The notes beneath the pieces were generated by a model. The model saw only the letters and a list, made by a program, of their open reading frames with translations. It did not search any database and was not told the DNA's origin. Source: Leptodontidium sp. MPI-SDFR-AT-0119 (Eukaryota; Ascomycota; Leotiomycetes; Helotiales; Leptodontidiaceae). From it: a DNA stretch of 64,000 nt. Shown piece by piece: positions 44,981 through 56,700 of the stretch (within the stretch, counting starts at the first letter, position 1; the number at the start of each line of letters is the position of its first letter). The stretch spans positions 1,178,001-1,242,000 of the forward strand of contig JAHLEZ010000001.1 of assembly GCA_020726505.1 (NCBI GenBank), written 5' to 3'. The position numbers and the translations under genes are program-made.

Positions 44981-46320
44981 GGTACTCTGGTAGAGATGCG
45001 TCAGCTCAATTGGTCGAGAAAGAGTATGTTGATAGAAACGGTGATGAGATGGTGGGGAGGAGCAGCTTTTGTAGAGAAAATAAGGATGTGCGGGTGGGAA
45101 GAGACTCCGAAGCGAGGTCGCAAGTGAGCAGATGAGTGAATGATATGCAAGTGATGAAGCGATGGCCCAAAGGTAATGAAGTCCTTGAGGACAAGTACCG
45201 GCCGGATAGACACCATAGAGTGCCAGAGGAAGCAGGACACAATGAATGGACTTACATTCACAGTCTCTGAAACGAGAGGCTGAAGTCCGCAAGTTACTCA
45301 ACAAGCAAATGGATGACACTGTAGGATAAATAAAGGTCAGCAAACTATGCATGGTGCCATTGGGAGGTGCAGGAGGACAAACCTTGAATGAATTGCCAGA
45401 AAGCAGGTGTCTTTGCTGTGCTCTGTGACCGATGGAGCTGTGAGGTGGGATGTGGCGTGGTTCCTGTTCCTGGTCTTGATGCTGGTTCTGGTTCTGCTTC
45501 CGCTTCTGCTGCGAGGATGGTACCGGCGGTGGTGATGAATCGGGTAGCGAGTGAGGATTCTGTAAGATAGGGAGCTATCAAGCCAGATGGGGGTTTAGTG
45601 TAGAGATTGTGATTGTGATTGGGATGGATTGGATGGGATGGGATGGGATGGGATGGGATTGAGTTTCGGTGTTGATGGGAAGAGGAGAAGAAGAGCACGA
45701 GAAGAGCGAGGTGGAGGGAGACGGTATTTATGAGGGAGGCGTAAAGTAAAGTAAAGGTGAGGTTGTGATATTGTCGGCAGGAGCGATAGACCGTGCGATG
45801 AGCAGTGAACCGAGTTGAAGGCGGGTGAAGAGGAAGGTGAAAGTGAAAGTGAAAGTGAAAGGGCGAAGGCGGAAGGTGGAAGGTGGAAGGTGAATGTCTG
45901 TCTGTCTGTCTTGAGGTGATGGATGGTGGAAGGAGGGGAGGAGAGGCGGAAGGAGCGAGTCGAGTAGATGTTCGGGTAAAGTGTGGTGCGCAGGCTGCGG
46001 TGATTTGCTCAGGAGGTGCCGAGTCCGCACGAAAGGCGAAGGCGAAGCCGAAAGAGTAAACAAAAGAAGACGTCGCTGCCACCACGGGGAATCCACGCCA
46101 ATTCAGACCTGGCAAGACCAAACAACGCAAAGCAACACAACACAGCACAACACAAAGGACACAGCTCGGCTCAGTCGAACAAGAGCAAGAGAGAGTAAGA
46201 GTAAGAGCAATAAGATATGCCGCCGTGGAAGTAAGTGATATAGCGATAAGAGGTGCTTGGAAGATATAGAAATAGATATAGATACAGCACTGGCAACACG
46301 CAGTCGCCTCAAGACTCAAG
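44981..46320. promoter_or_regulatory. Long repeat-rich upstream region of the RRM gene
   Basis: 1.3 kb with several simple repeats: GGATG units at 45631-45659, GTGAAA units near 45836-45860, TCTG units near 45897-45910 and CAACACAA-like units near 46130-46150. On the sense strand this is CT-rich, as in long fungal 5' leaders. No reliable coding frame. Confidence 0.45.
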
Positions 46321-49300
46321 AGAGGAGGAGAGAGGGAGAGAGGACAAAGCCTTCTTTATGGCTGACCATCTGTGTGTCTAGATCATGGATGCCATGCTAA
46401 TAGCGTGCAATGTGGGTAGGCAAGAGGCTTCTGCACAACATGAAATGCAAGCGCTGCAAGGTTCGTGCTTTACACCTCTCCACCTCTCCTCTGCTGAGTC
46501 CGTTCTTCCAAAGAGGCTGGCTCGCCGGCTACTCGCGCAATTGCTTCCAGAAATCGGCAGCCAGGCAAGGAACAAGGACAAAGCATGTCCTGAGCAGCCA
46601 CTTCAGAGTCTGCTTTCGATGCAAGTGCCCTCTTTTTCTAAGACAAGATATTCTTTTGCGGCTTGAAGCACCGGAGAGCCTGTGGTTTGGGTACCTACCT
46701 ACTTCTCTCATCTGCAGGGACCAGATGATATGTCTGACTGCTATGAAGGCCAATGAGGTAAAGCCCCATCAGAGAAACTGAGATCTGATGGAGGGAGGGG
46801 TTGCACGGATGTACATGGCAAACCAGAGCTGACGATCCTGCGCCTCTAGACACCCCCGTTTGCCTCCCCCAGACCAGTTCGCAGCCAGGCTGGACTACCT
46901 GACCCGACTGCCTGCCCATGATGCCGAGATTCGAATAAGGTTACGCTGATCGTTGGACGTCTCCCCTACCTCGAAAATAGTGCAGACGCCTCTTGCCACA
47001 CGTCGGCTATGTTCAGGGGTGAGAAGGAGATGCCATTGGTAGAGTGTGCAGATGGGGGAATGCAGACCTTCACAAATAGACGGGACGTAAGGAGATTGTG
47101 GCCAAGGGCTTGATCAGCCCTAGGGTCCAGATGCCTGTGTATAGCAAATTCGGTATTGCAGGCCGTTTAAAGGTGCATCCATGGGGAGGAGAGAGTGAGA
47201 GAGGCAGTGGAGGACATTCGTTTCGACTTCTTGCACCTTGGTATCCTGCCCATCCTTCCACTCGTATGTGACGGCTACAACTCCAGGGCAGTGCTGTTCT
47301 CCTTTTCAGTGGAGAAAGTGCTCGAGACAGGAATACTCCCCGAAGACCCCTTGCATTTGTCACTCACTGATCCAAAGTCTCGTTTTAGGACTGCCCCGGA
47401 AAAAGAAAAGCAACGCACACGATCCTTCTCGAATCAGAGGAAATACAACACTACACTCCAGTCATTGAAAGTCACGAAGACTATTCCCTGCGCCATATGC
47501 CGAGAGTCCGAAATAGGCATGTCCCTCTGCTGAGACTTTGAGAGTTGATGCAGCTGTTATTTGTGTTTCAGGTGGGATAGGATGGCATTTGATCGCAGAT
47601 GCAGTCCAGCATGTGTCGTTGGCTACTAGATGATCGTTGGAGTTGGACAGGAGTTTGACAGGGGCCACTCAGCAGCCCTTGCCTCTCGCTAATCAGGATC
47701 TATCCGAAGCCGCGGCTCCCCCTCCCCTCCACCTCTCCAGGATCCTCAAACAAAATCATGGCCAAGGCCTCCCGTCTTTTTGTTTGTTCTTCCCGCGGTC
47801 AAATTAGTTGACAGGTTGCCTATCGACTCGGCCGTTCCAAGATTGGATTATAGTCTCAAATCTGGCACTCATTGCATCATTGAAAGTTTGTTTATACAGT
47901 AGGTACAAACGAGTCTTTCCTTGCCGAGAGACAAGCAACAAACCGACGCGGAACTCTATTCCGGGACCTCGACTGCTACTCGCATCTCCAACAACTGCAA
48001 CATTCCTGACGACGGCAACACCCATCAATCCACAACGCCAGACTCAACAACCCCTCCTCTCCTCTCCTCGCCCCTCCACCTCCTATTCCCTCCCCAAGAA
48101 CCAAAAAAAAGAAAAAGAAAAAAAAATACCATACCAATCACCACCCTAGAATGCCCTCCACGAACCGGATCTCCTCTCCAGCGCTATGACCCCCTCAAGA
48201 AGACATCCCGAGATCTGAAAACACGTTTCTTTTTTTCACCCATAGCCTTGTACGATTTACCATACTGGCACCAGATTTATGGAGGTCAGGAGAACACATG
48301 CGTACAGTGCGGAGTAAGTATTGTAAGTACATGGATGATTCGCAAGAATTGCTTATTGGGATCCCTTGTCGCGAGGAGGATGGAACGGGGCTCAATTGAC
48401 ACACACAGATAAGCGAGGCTGTGCATCTAATGGACGAACCCCCTGAGAGACAGAGGAATTGAACATCGTTGAACATATCTTGAAACAATCATCGATTACA
48501 AGTCTAATGCCGATTCTCATTCTCATCTCACCACATTTACATCACCATCCACATTTAGTCACACCCAGTCACAGCCATTCAAACAACTTAACACATTTTA
48601 TCAAAAATTTATTTCAAAGACTCGTTTTCTACCTCCCCTCCCCTCCCCTCCCCTCCGACTCGAACGATGCAGCAGCGCAAGATGAACAAAGAAGACAGGC
48701 AGGCAGGCCAAAAAAGTCTCCCTTCTCTCAACCAACCCATAAAGATCTATATAGAAAAAAAAAACCAGAGAAAGAGGACGAACAATCTTAAAGAAGTTCC
48801 AAATCACATTCACGTTCACATAGCATCTCATCGCTAGTATCATGCTCATCAATCTCAGCTCGTGTATGTTTATCGCAGCCCAGCTCAGCCCAGCCCAGTC
48901 CACGGTAGATCAATACCATACAAAAAGAATGCATGGAGTTGAACCGAGTTGAGTTGAGTTAGCCAGAGACAAACAAACTTGCATGCCAACCTCAATTCCA
49001 ATTCCAATTCCAACCCCAACCGCAATTACATCCATCCCAGCACGTACCTCACCGAATCATAAACTAACTAGCCCATCAAATCAAGCAAGCAAGCAACCCA
49101 CCAACTCCGCCATAATGCGAATGCGGCCATGAAAAAGACGTGACTGACAGGCATATGTATGGATGGATGAATGGATGGAGACGCAATGAACTGTACTGTA
49201 ACGTATCGAATCGTATGCAAGAGATGAGAATATGATCCAATCCAAGCCCGGTGCGAGATCGGAGGCGGCAGATTTGATGCGGAGAGGGGTTGTTTGCTTG

Positions 49301-49342
49301 CGTGGTGGGTTGGAGGAGTGGTGCATTGCATAGATGTGTAAT
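46321..49342. other. 3-kb gene-free interval
   Basis: Open frames up to 123 codons exist on both strands, but they look random and I recognise no domain. A CCCCT repeat is at 48631-48656, and TTGAG and CAATTC units lie near 48945-49010. The left part may belong to the RRM-gene promoter and the right part to the 3' UTR of CPR. A non-coding RNA is possible but nothing shows one. Confidence 0.4.
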
Positions 49343-51668
49343 TTATGACCAGACATCTTCCTGTAAGTGAGAGATTATGTCAGTGTTTGTTTGCTTGCTT
49401 GGGTGTAGAATTCGAGGGCATGAGCTTTAGGGGAGGTGATAGATAGGAAATTCTCGGCTTCGGCACGGGAAGCAAACGGACGAACGAGCAAACAAACGAA
49501 TTGCGGGATTGAGACTCGGAGATTAGGGAGGGAGGGAGTGAAATTTACGTACCTGGTACTGGTTTGCGGAACGCATACTCTTGACAATCTCCTCGGCCTT
49601 AGACTCGGGAATGCCTCGTTGCTCGGCCATGATCTTGCCAAGTACTGTGTTGACCTCACGTGCCATGTTGGCTGCATCACCACAGACGTAGAAGTAAGCC
49701 TTTTGTAGAAGAAGCTCGTTGACTTCCTTGGCGTGTTCTTGTAGTCTGTGTTGGACGTAGACCTTCTTGGGACCTTCACGAGAAAAGGCGGTGATAAGTG
49801 AGAACTTGTCGCCAAGAGCTTCCTTGTATTCCTGTTGCGGCGTTAGTTTTGAATATGTACACTTGCAATTTAGGCTCGGCACTTACAGTCCATTCGGACG
49901 AGTACAGGAAATCTTCTGTTTGCTTTCTGCAGCCGAAGAAAAGGATGGTCTTGCCAACATTCTCTCCAGCCTTGGCTTGTGCGGCTCGCTCTTGGACGAA
50001 TCCTCTGAAAGGCGCTACACCGGTTCCAGGACCAACCATGATAATTGGCTTTGATGGATCCGATGGAAGCTTAAAGTTGGAGTGGCGAACGTGGACGGGA
50101 ACGTGAACACCGTCGTATTTGTTTCGTGGTCCGGTGATATTATATGTCAGTCCGTGAGGATCAGGGTTTGGATCGCCATGTTGCTTTTGCTTCAAGGCAA
50201 GGAGATAGTTGGTAGTAACACCCTTCAGAGCATCATCCCGCCCTGGAACTTGCAACGACTCAACGACAGCGGTAATAGAAATCTTGGTCTTCTGGACGAG
50301 TGATGAGGAGGAAATCGAGTAGTATCTTGGCTGGACTTTGTTAACACCTTCGATGAACGCCGAGAAAGGGATGGCAGTCCATGGCTCTGAAGAACAGACG
50401 GAGTGCAAAGCTTGGGCAATGTTAAAGTACTTGTTGCTGATCTTTTGGTGGAAATAGTCCTTGTCACTTCCGAGCTTTGCCATCTCAGTCTTAGCAGCTT
50501 CCGTCGGTGCGAAAGGAGCTAGAGTTGCAATGAATTGACGAGAGACGGGGGCACAGATTTCCATGTGGTAACGGACAATAGCATCGTACGTGGTTGGTGT
50601 TGGGAAAGGAACCTTGGCGGTTGGATCCAACGCCTTGACACTGATAACTGAGTCTGCCTTTGACTTGAGATCCAGAACATTGAGGAATCGGTCAACCTCC
50701 TTTCCTGCATTGGTAGGCCAGATTGCGATGTGGTCACCAGTTTGGTAGCTGAGGTTGGACTTGCTGATGTCGATCTCCATGTGCAAGCAGTTTCGGTCCT
50801 TGACAGTAAAGATTTCTCGAGACTCTGCAATTGGTGCAATGTATGGGTTGTGAGCATTAAAAGGACCCTTAGAAGTTCCCTCCAAGTGCATCTTGTTTGG
50901 CTCTCCAAGATAGACCTCTGGGGAGTCTTTCGTCAAACCGTCTCTCTCTGTGATGGCAAAGACCGGCTCGTAGACAGCTTCACGCTCCTCCAAACCCATC
51001 TTCTCAGCCAGATCAGTCCACATAGGGTCCTTCCAGGCCAGGAAATCTTCCTCCATGGTTCCGGCCCCATCGTCTCCCTCACCAGCAGCGCCAATTCTCT
51101 TTGCCCCAAGCTTCTCCAAAGCCTTTGTGACATTTCGAACCATAGAATTATAGTGTTCGTACGTGTTGTTTCCAAGGCCAAAGGCCACAAATTTTAGGTT
51201 TTCGAGTGGTGGATCTGCGGCATTCGAAAATGAGACATCCTCTCCCATGATGAACTCGTAGAAATCGACGGCGTTGTCTGTAGGCTCGCCTTCACCATAG
51301 GTTGCAAGGACAAACATGACAATCTTATCTTCGGGAATGTTGTCAAGGTTTTCGTAATCGTAGTCCTCCAAGTCTGCCACCATTGTCTCCAGTCCAAATC
51401 TGCTCTTGCCCTCCTTGGCCAACCTCGAAGCGTAATCTTCTGCGGTTCCTGTCTGGGAGCCATAGAAGACCACACAGTTCTTGCCCGACTCCTCCATCTT
51501 CTCCACAATGTTCCTCGTCTTGCCTGGCTTGTTCCCATTGGCATTGGCATAGCTACTTGCATATGGGTCTTTTGCCACGCCCCAGTATGTGCCCTTTGTG
51601 AAATATGCCACAGTCCCTAGAAGTAGAACGGCCAGGACAATGATGTCCAGCGTGTCGAGTTGCGCCAT
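49343..51668 (-). CDS. NADPH-cytochrome P450 reductase
   Basis: Three exons, 51668-49887, 49831-49553 and 49360-49343, give 692 residues, the standard length. A single N-terminal anchor (IIVLAVLLLGTVAYF) holds it on the endoplasmic reticulum. The FMN domain shows YGSQTGTAEDYA, LATYGEGEPTDNA and FGLGNNTYEHYN. The FAD domain shows PRYYSISSS and KGVTTNYLL. The NADPH domain shows GPGTGVAPFRGF and YVCGDAANM. The last exon is just 18 bases and gives EDVWS, so the C-terminal Trp that stacks on FAD is encoded by it. The enzyme passes electrons from NADPH through FAD and FMN to P450s, including the CYP51 and CYP61 steps of ergosterol synthesis. It is divergent from the Pag1 gene across about 2.1 kb. 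Confidence 0.97.
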
Positions 51669-52270
51669 GACGAAGGCTGTGGGGCACTATTCAGGACAGA
51701 GTTGAGGGTGAGGGGGACAATGTAAAAGGTCGTCTGTGAGACCCAGTACAGAGGACTTGGGCCTCTGGTGTTGATATATTCTGGCTGAAATTGAGGCTGA
51801 CTGTGTTGTAATTCAGCTGCGTCGTGGTCTCATTTAGGCATGCGATGCGATAAACTCATAGAAGACTGCCGAAGAATGATTTGACACGACGGGCCGGGAC
51901 TATTTAGCACGGATCTGTAGGCGGCCGAGGTGGCAAGATAGTGTGTGGGTGAGAGGTGGAGGGTTGAAGAAGTGGAGGGTGCAAGAGGGAGAGAATGGTA
52001 GTTCAGGTTAGGAAATTGTCGTGTGTGTTGTATTGGATGTGAATCGAATCGAATCGATTTTTGTTCTTGAGATCCAAGGTAGAGTAGAGTAGCTAGAGTG
52101 GGATCCAGATGCAGCATTTCTTTGCCGGCATCGCTTCCTGTCCAGCGCCAAACTGGCGGAATCTACTCGGTTCCATCCTGCCTACCGCCACATGTCCTGA
52201 AGCCTGGCTCCTGGACACCTCATGCACACACATTTCTCCAAGCGGTTTGTTTCCGCTCCGCTCCTCTCCT

Positions 52271-52294
52271 CTCGTCTCGTCTCGTCTCGTCTCG
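52271..52294. repeat. CTCGT pentanucleotide microsatellite
   Basis: About five uninterrupted CTCGT copies in the upstream region of the P450 reductase gene, following a CTCCTCTCCT stretch. Confidence 0.85.
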
Positions 52295-52753
52295 CGTCAA
52301 CAGAGTCATGGCCTCATCACGCCCCTCCCGACTACGAATACGCCCCGGGATTCCATTCTGCATTCTTTGCCCATGTGCCAAGTTTCGGTTCTGCTGGACC
52401 TGCAATACAAGCTCACAAGATTTACTTCTACGTCGTTCTACCCCTTTCCGGCCCCTCCAGCGGAAATAGAAACCGGCAATTCCTTCACATACATCCATAC
52501 ATACTTTACTTGCCTCCGGTAAACATACACTCCACTAGAACGAGGTAAAGTATGCCTCCTTGATACCCAGGTAGATAGATGCCACACCCGGACTGACTTG
52601 CCGAGCTGGCTGCGCTACTTAAGTATTCCATCCAACAGCAGCAACCAGGACCTCGAAAACCTCTCACCCTTATCTTCTCTTGCCCATAAAGGAATCAATC
52701 CAACAAGTCTGACAGTGACAGCCCAGCTCCTATTCTCATCGCTGAGGATAATT

Positions 52754-52778
52754 CGTCCGTCCGTCCGTCCGTCCGTCG
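52754..52778. repeat. CGTC/GTCC tetranucleotide microsatellite
   Basis: About six uninterrupted tetranucleotide copies. Likely variable in length between strains. Confidence 0.85.
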
Positions 52779-53798
52779 TTGTTGTCCTGTCCAAACGAAC
52801 ACGAATAGACGAGCAGAACAGTCAGATACCAACGGTGCCACAGCCACATCAACCTAGCTCTTACATGAGTGAGTGAGCTTTTGCAGTACAGTGCAAGGCT
52901 ACTTGCCACGTCGTAAAATTCGCATTCTGAGCCTATCACCACCATACTCCCAGAGCCGCATGTGCCTCACATACATGTGAAGCTGTTGCTGCATCGGCTG
53001 CTTGGGGAAAAAAAGAGCGAGAGAATGTTTGGGGATCTCCCGATGACGTTTGGAGATCTACCCCAAGAGACGGAGTTGGGGTCAACTACCTAGTTAGTTC
53101 TGTTTACCCCAAGCACGTTCGTTGATGTTGGCTTGGATCCCACGAAGTCAAGGCCAGTCAGTGCCGGCCCGACGGTATCACACATTCATGCCCGTGTTAA
53201 AACAATAAAAAAGCCCGAGAGTATGTATGAGCCGAGTGAGGGGTGTGGTGTGGCTTTGATCCTCCCCGCTTTATCTATTATGCTTTTGTGGTTGTCTACG
53301 TAAGATGCTGATATAAGAGCCATGATGTCTCTCTGCTCGGAAGCGTGCATCACACTCCTACATTTTAGGGGGAAAGGGGCTGGTGGTCATCTGTGAATTG
53401 TGAGGGAATAAAGAAACTCCCCAGAACAAATAGAAGCTGCCTCCGTACTCTCAAGCGCTTGTGACATCTAACAAGTATGCTCTGTTCGACCTCCTTGAGC
53501 TCATTCGATCCTCTCGCCGACTGGGGTCAGCGCTGTGACTTAAAGCTGTGACTGTTAATTGGCCTCTGCTGAATTCGACGATGATTTACCCTCAGTTGCG
53601 GTGAGCGGTCGAGCATCACAAGCATAGGGAGAGATCCCCTCGCAAATAATCGACAATGCTAATGCTACCAACAACATCCCTTTCCCTTTCTCACATTTCT
53701 CCAAGATAGAGCCTCCAGCAGCTGCTTGCGATGGACTGTCTGCGAGCTGACGCTTCCCCTGGATTCGCATTTACCCCTGGCACGTGATGGTCTTGAAA

Positions 53799-56700
53799 AT
53801 GAGTTCTGGTACGTTGAGAATCAAGCTACCTCCCGCCGTTGTTTGACGATTCGTGGGAGGGCTACGCTCGAAACTACAAAGCTCTTGAGCCTCCCTTTAT
53901 CTACCCTACCTCTAGCACAAATATCCTTGCTGACTCGGTCTCGGTATCCAGGCCAAGGGCAAGGTCTAGGGCAAGCACCAGCTCCAGCACTGGACAGCCT
54001 GAGCGACAGACTGACAAACAGCTTTGCTCCAATCGACTTCGATATTTGGGATGCGACCCAGGCCCTGAAACCGTCTGCCTCCACTCCGACTTTCTCGAGA
54101 TTCTCACCAGACGGACGAGACCCTCGAGACCCTCATTCGCAGCGGACCTCACCGGCGACCTTCGCAGCAAGAAGTCTCTCGTCGGATCCCCAGTCGCAAC
54201 CATCCAACCTCTCCCCACGCCTACTCACAGGCAAAGGAGGGTTGACCGAGTCCAAAGCCCACAATCGACAGACGAGCATCGTCCATGGCATACAGCATTC
54301 GAGGAATGGGAGCTCTACGAGCGCTTCATCTAGTCCGCTGAGTCCTCAGATGATCATTGCAGCGGGCACTGATGCATCTACGATGGGCGACTCAACATTT
54401 GCAAACAGCCTGGTTGGCCTGGCCGGCAGCGCTTCCTTCAGTTCCTCGACTTCGACAGTAGTACCTGATCGGGCATCATCTGCCACGGAGAATGGCAGCT
54501 ATCATACAACGCAGAAGAGGGTGGAGCGTATGCACAGTGGAAAGAGTAGTAGGGACCATCGCCATCATCATTCCCATTCGCGACATCACCATAAAGAGGA
54601 GCTCAAGACCGTTGGGGAATATGCTTTACATGTGCTATTTACATCAGTCAGTTCTATCACTATATACCCATCGCAGACTTGTTAATAACGCCCAATCAGT
54701 TTATTGCCCAAGCCGAAGAGAAAATCAGCCAATGCATCACTGCTCCTCTAGATCCTGAACCTCAAATAGAGCAGATATGTGGCCCGGGTGTAGACCCGAC
54801 CTTCGACCAGTTGATCTCGGCACTGGGCCATATCGCAAGCCAGAAACCGAAACCTTTGATTGATTCAATGATGTTGTGGCGTAAGAACAAAAGTGATGCT
54901 GCCAGTGAAGCTCGAGTGCAACTACAACAGGTATGGAACTCCGATCATCTTACTTGATTAGCGCTCATTTCCATCCAGTCGAAAGTGCAACCGGGCCAAA
55001 TATTACGTCGAAATACCGAACCTCCTCATATGATGCCAGACGATGCACTTGCCACCAATAATCAACCTACCATTGCTGCCCGTCAAGAATTCGTAGCCCA
55101 AGCCGAGCGCCGCTCAACTGCCTCAATCTACATACTATGTCGTGTATTAATGGAAGTCATTGGACAGAGTACATTGTCATGTATAACCCCTGAAATGGAA
55201 GAGAAGCTAGAAGGTATCATTTTTGGACAGTTGAAAATTGCGGATGCGGACCAACTCAACAACTCGCCTTTGAAGATGGCAAATTGGCATCTTTTTAGCC
55301 AATTGCTAGGCGTCATGAGCGAGATTAATTTTGAAAGTGTTGCAGACAGGTTCATCGCGGATCTGGAGAAGTCACAGAAGGATCTGATCGGCAAGGGACC
55401 AGCTAATCGAGAGATTGAAGGGAGGATGGAACTTGTGCTTGGTGGGATGAAGCACCTACGAATCAAGGTGTATCCAGAAGATGCTTGGGATCAGTCCTGC
55501 GACTTTATGATATCACTTGGGCGATTCTTTGCCAGGTCCCACGGTCAGCGTCTAAAGTATGCCTATTGCCAGGCCCTCGAAATTCTGTTACTTCCCATCG
55601 CGGCAAAGGCCAACACAGAGCTAAACATGCCAAAATGGACAGAAGTTCTTGGAACGATCGCCCCTCGCCTTGCATCTATGTTCGTCAAGCCTCGGCATTG
55701 GGGTGTTGCTTTCCCACTGACAGCTACCTTACTTTGCGTATCCCCAGTCGAAGCCTTTTCAACTCAGTGGTTACAGCTTGTGCTCCCGTTACAGCCCAAA
55801 TTCAAAGACCGTTTCGCCAGACCGTTGTGCTTGCAAGTCATTTCGAGGTTGCTTTGGACCTATCTTTACCGAACCTCTGATACGCTGAATTCCACGATTA
55901 AGAAGCTGGAAGAGGTTGTTAAACTAGTGATACCACCCGGAAAGAGAACATACCTCTCGACCGACCCCACTATTGCTGAACCATTGATTCAGATAATAAG
56001 GATCATAGGCTTCAAGCATCAAGACTTTTGTTTGAGAACGATAGTCTTCCCTCTGATCAATGCAGACCTTTTTGCTTCGGGCAGAGATCTGAAAGTTGAA
56101 CAATTAGAACCCGAGAAGATGGTTATAGGTATCAGAGCTTTCCTTGCCATCATGTCGGATCTTGAGAAAGGAGAGCAAGGACGACCGCCATTCCCACAAC
56201 ATTATGCCCCCTTGCCATCCTGGGACCGAATGCCAACTTCTCCTCTGATGACTGCACCTCGCAGTCCCCCACCGCCTCCGACAGAAACCCAAAGCCAGGA
56301 TGATCGTTTGTCTCGCCCGGTCATGACGAACGCTCTCAGCGATGTGGCGAAAGAGTATTACTCAAAGTTCTGCGAGATACTAGGGAAGATTACGATCATC
56401 TGTGACAACACCTTTGGTGGTCAGGCTGTCTTGGACGAGAAATTCAACAGCCCAGTACCAAAGACACCACTAGCTGAAAGCTTCAATTTCGCTCGTCGCG
56501 ACGACCATCAGAGCTACTCAGACCAAAAGCAAGGTTTCTACGAACTCCTCCATGTCGCGGTGCAAGCCCTCCCTCGCTGCCTATCAGCCGATATTCCATT
56601 CAATTCTTTGGTCAACCTTCTTTGCACAGGGACAGCACATGTACAATACAACATTGCAGAATCTTCGGCGCAGTCGTTGAAATCCATCGCTCGACAGTCT

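Larger units (their letters stand above)
51669..53798. promoter_or_regulatory. 2.1-kb divergent region, CPR / Pag1
   Basis: No supported gene. Simple repeats occur: GAATC units near 52043-52056, CTCGT units at 52271-52294 and GTCC units at 52754-52778. A CACGTG box at 53781-53786 is only 13 bases before the proposed Pag1 start. Long 5' UTRs for both genes would fill much of the space. Confidence 0.45.

Noticed and set aside
44981..45352. In-frame upstream extension of the RRM protein to an earlier ATG
   Set aside because: Low-complexity, Ser/His/Leu/Tyr-rich, unlike the rest of the protein and probably 5' UTR.
45345..46319. 324-codon minus-strand frame upstream of the RRM gene
   Set aside because: Composed of simple repeats (FHFHFHFHL, SIPSHPIPSHP) from microsatellites; not a believable protein.
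46385..48490. Several 90-160-codon frames in the large gap
   Set aside because: No domain, no exon structure and overlapping one another; treated as chance.
55485..55880. 131-codon alternative frame within the Pag1 coding exon
   Set aside because: Fully inside a strongly supported coding exon in another frame.
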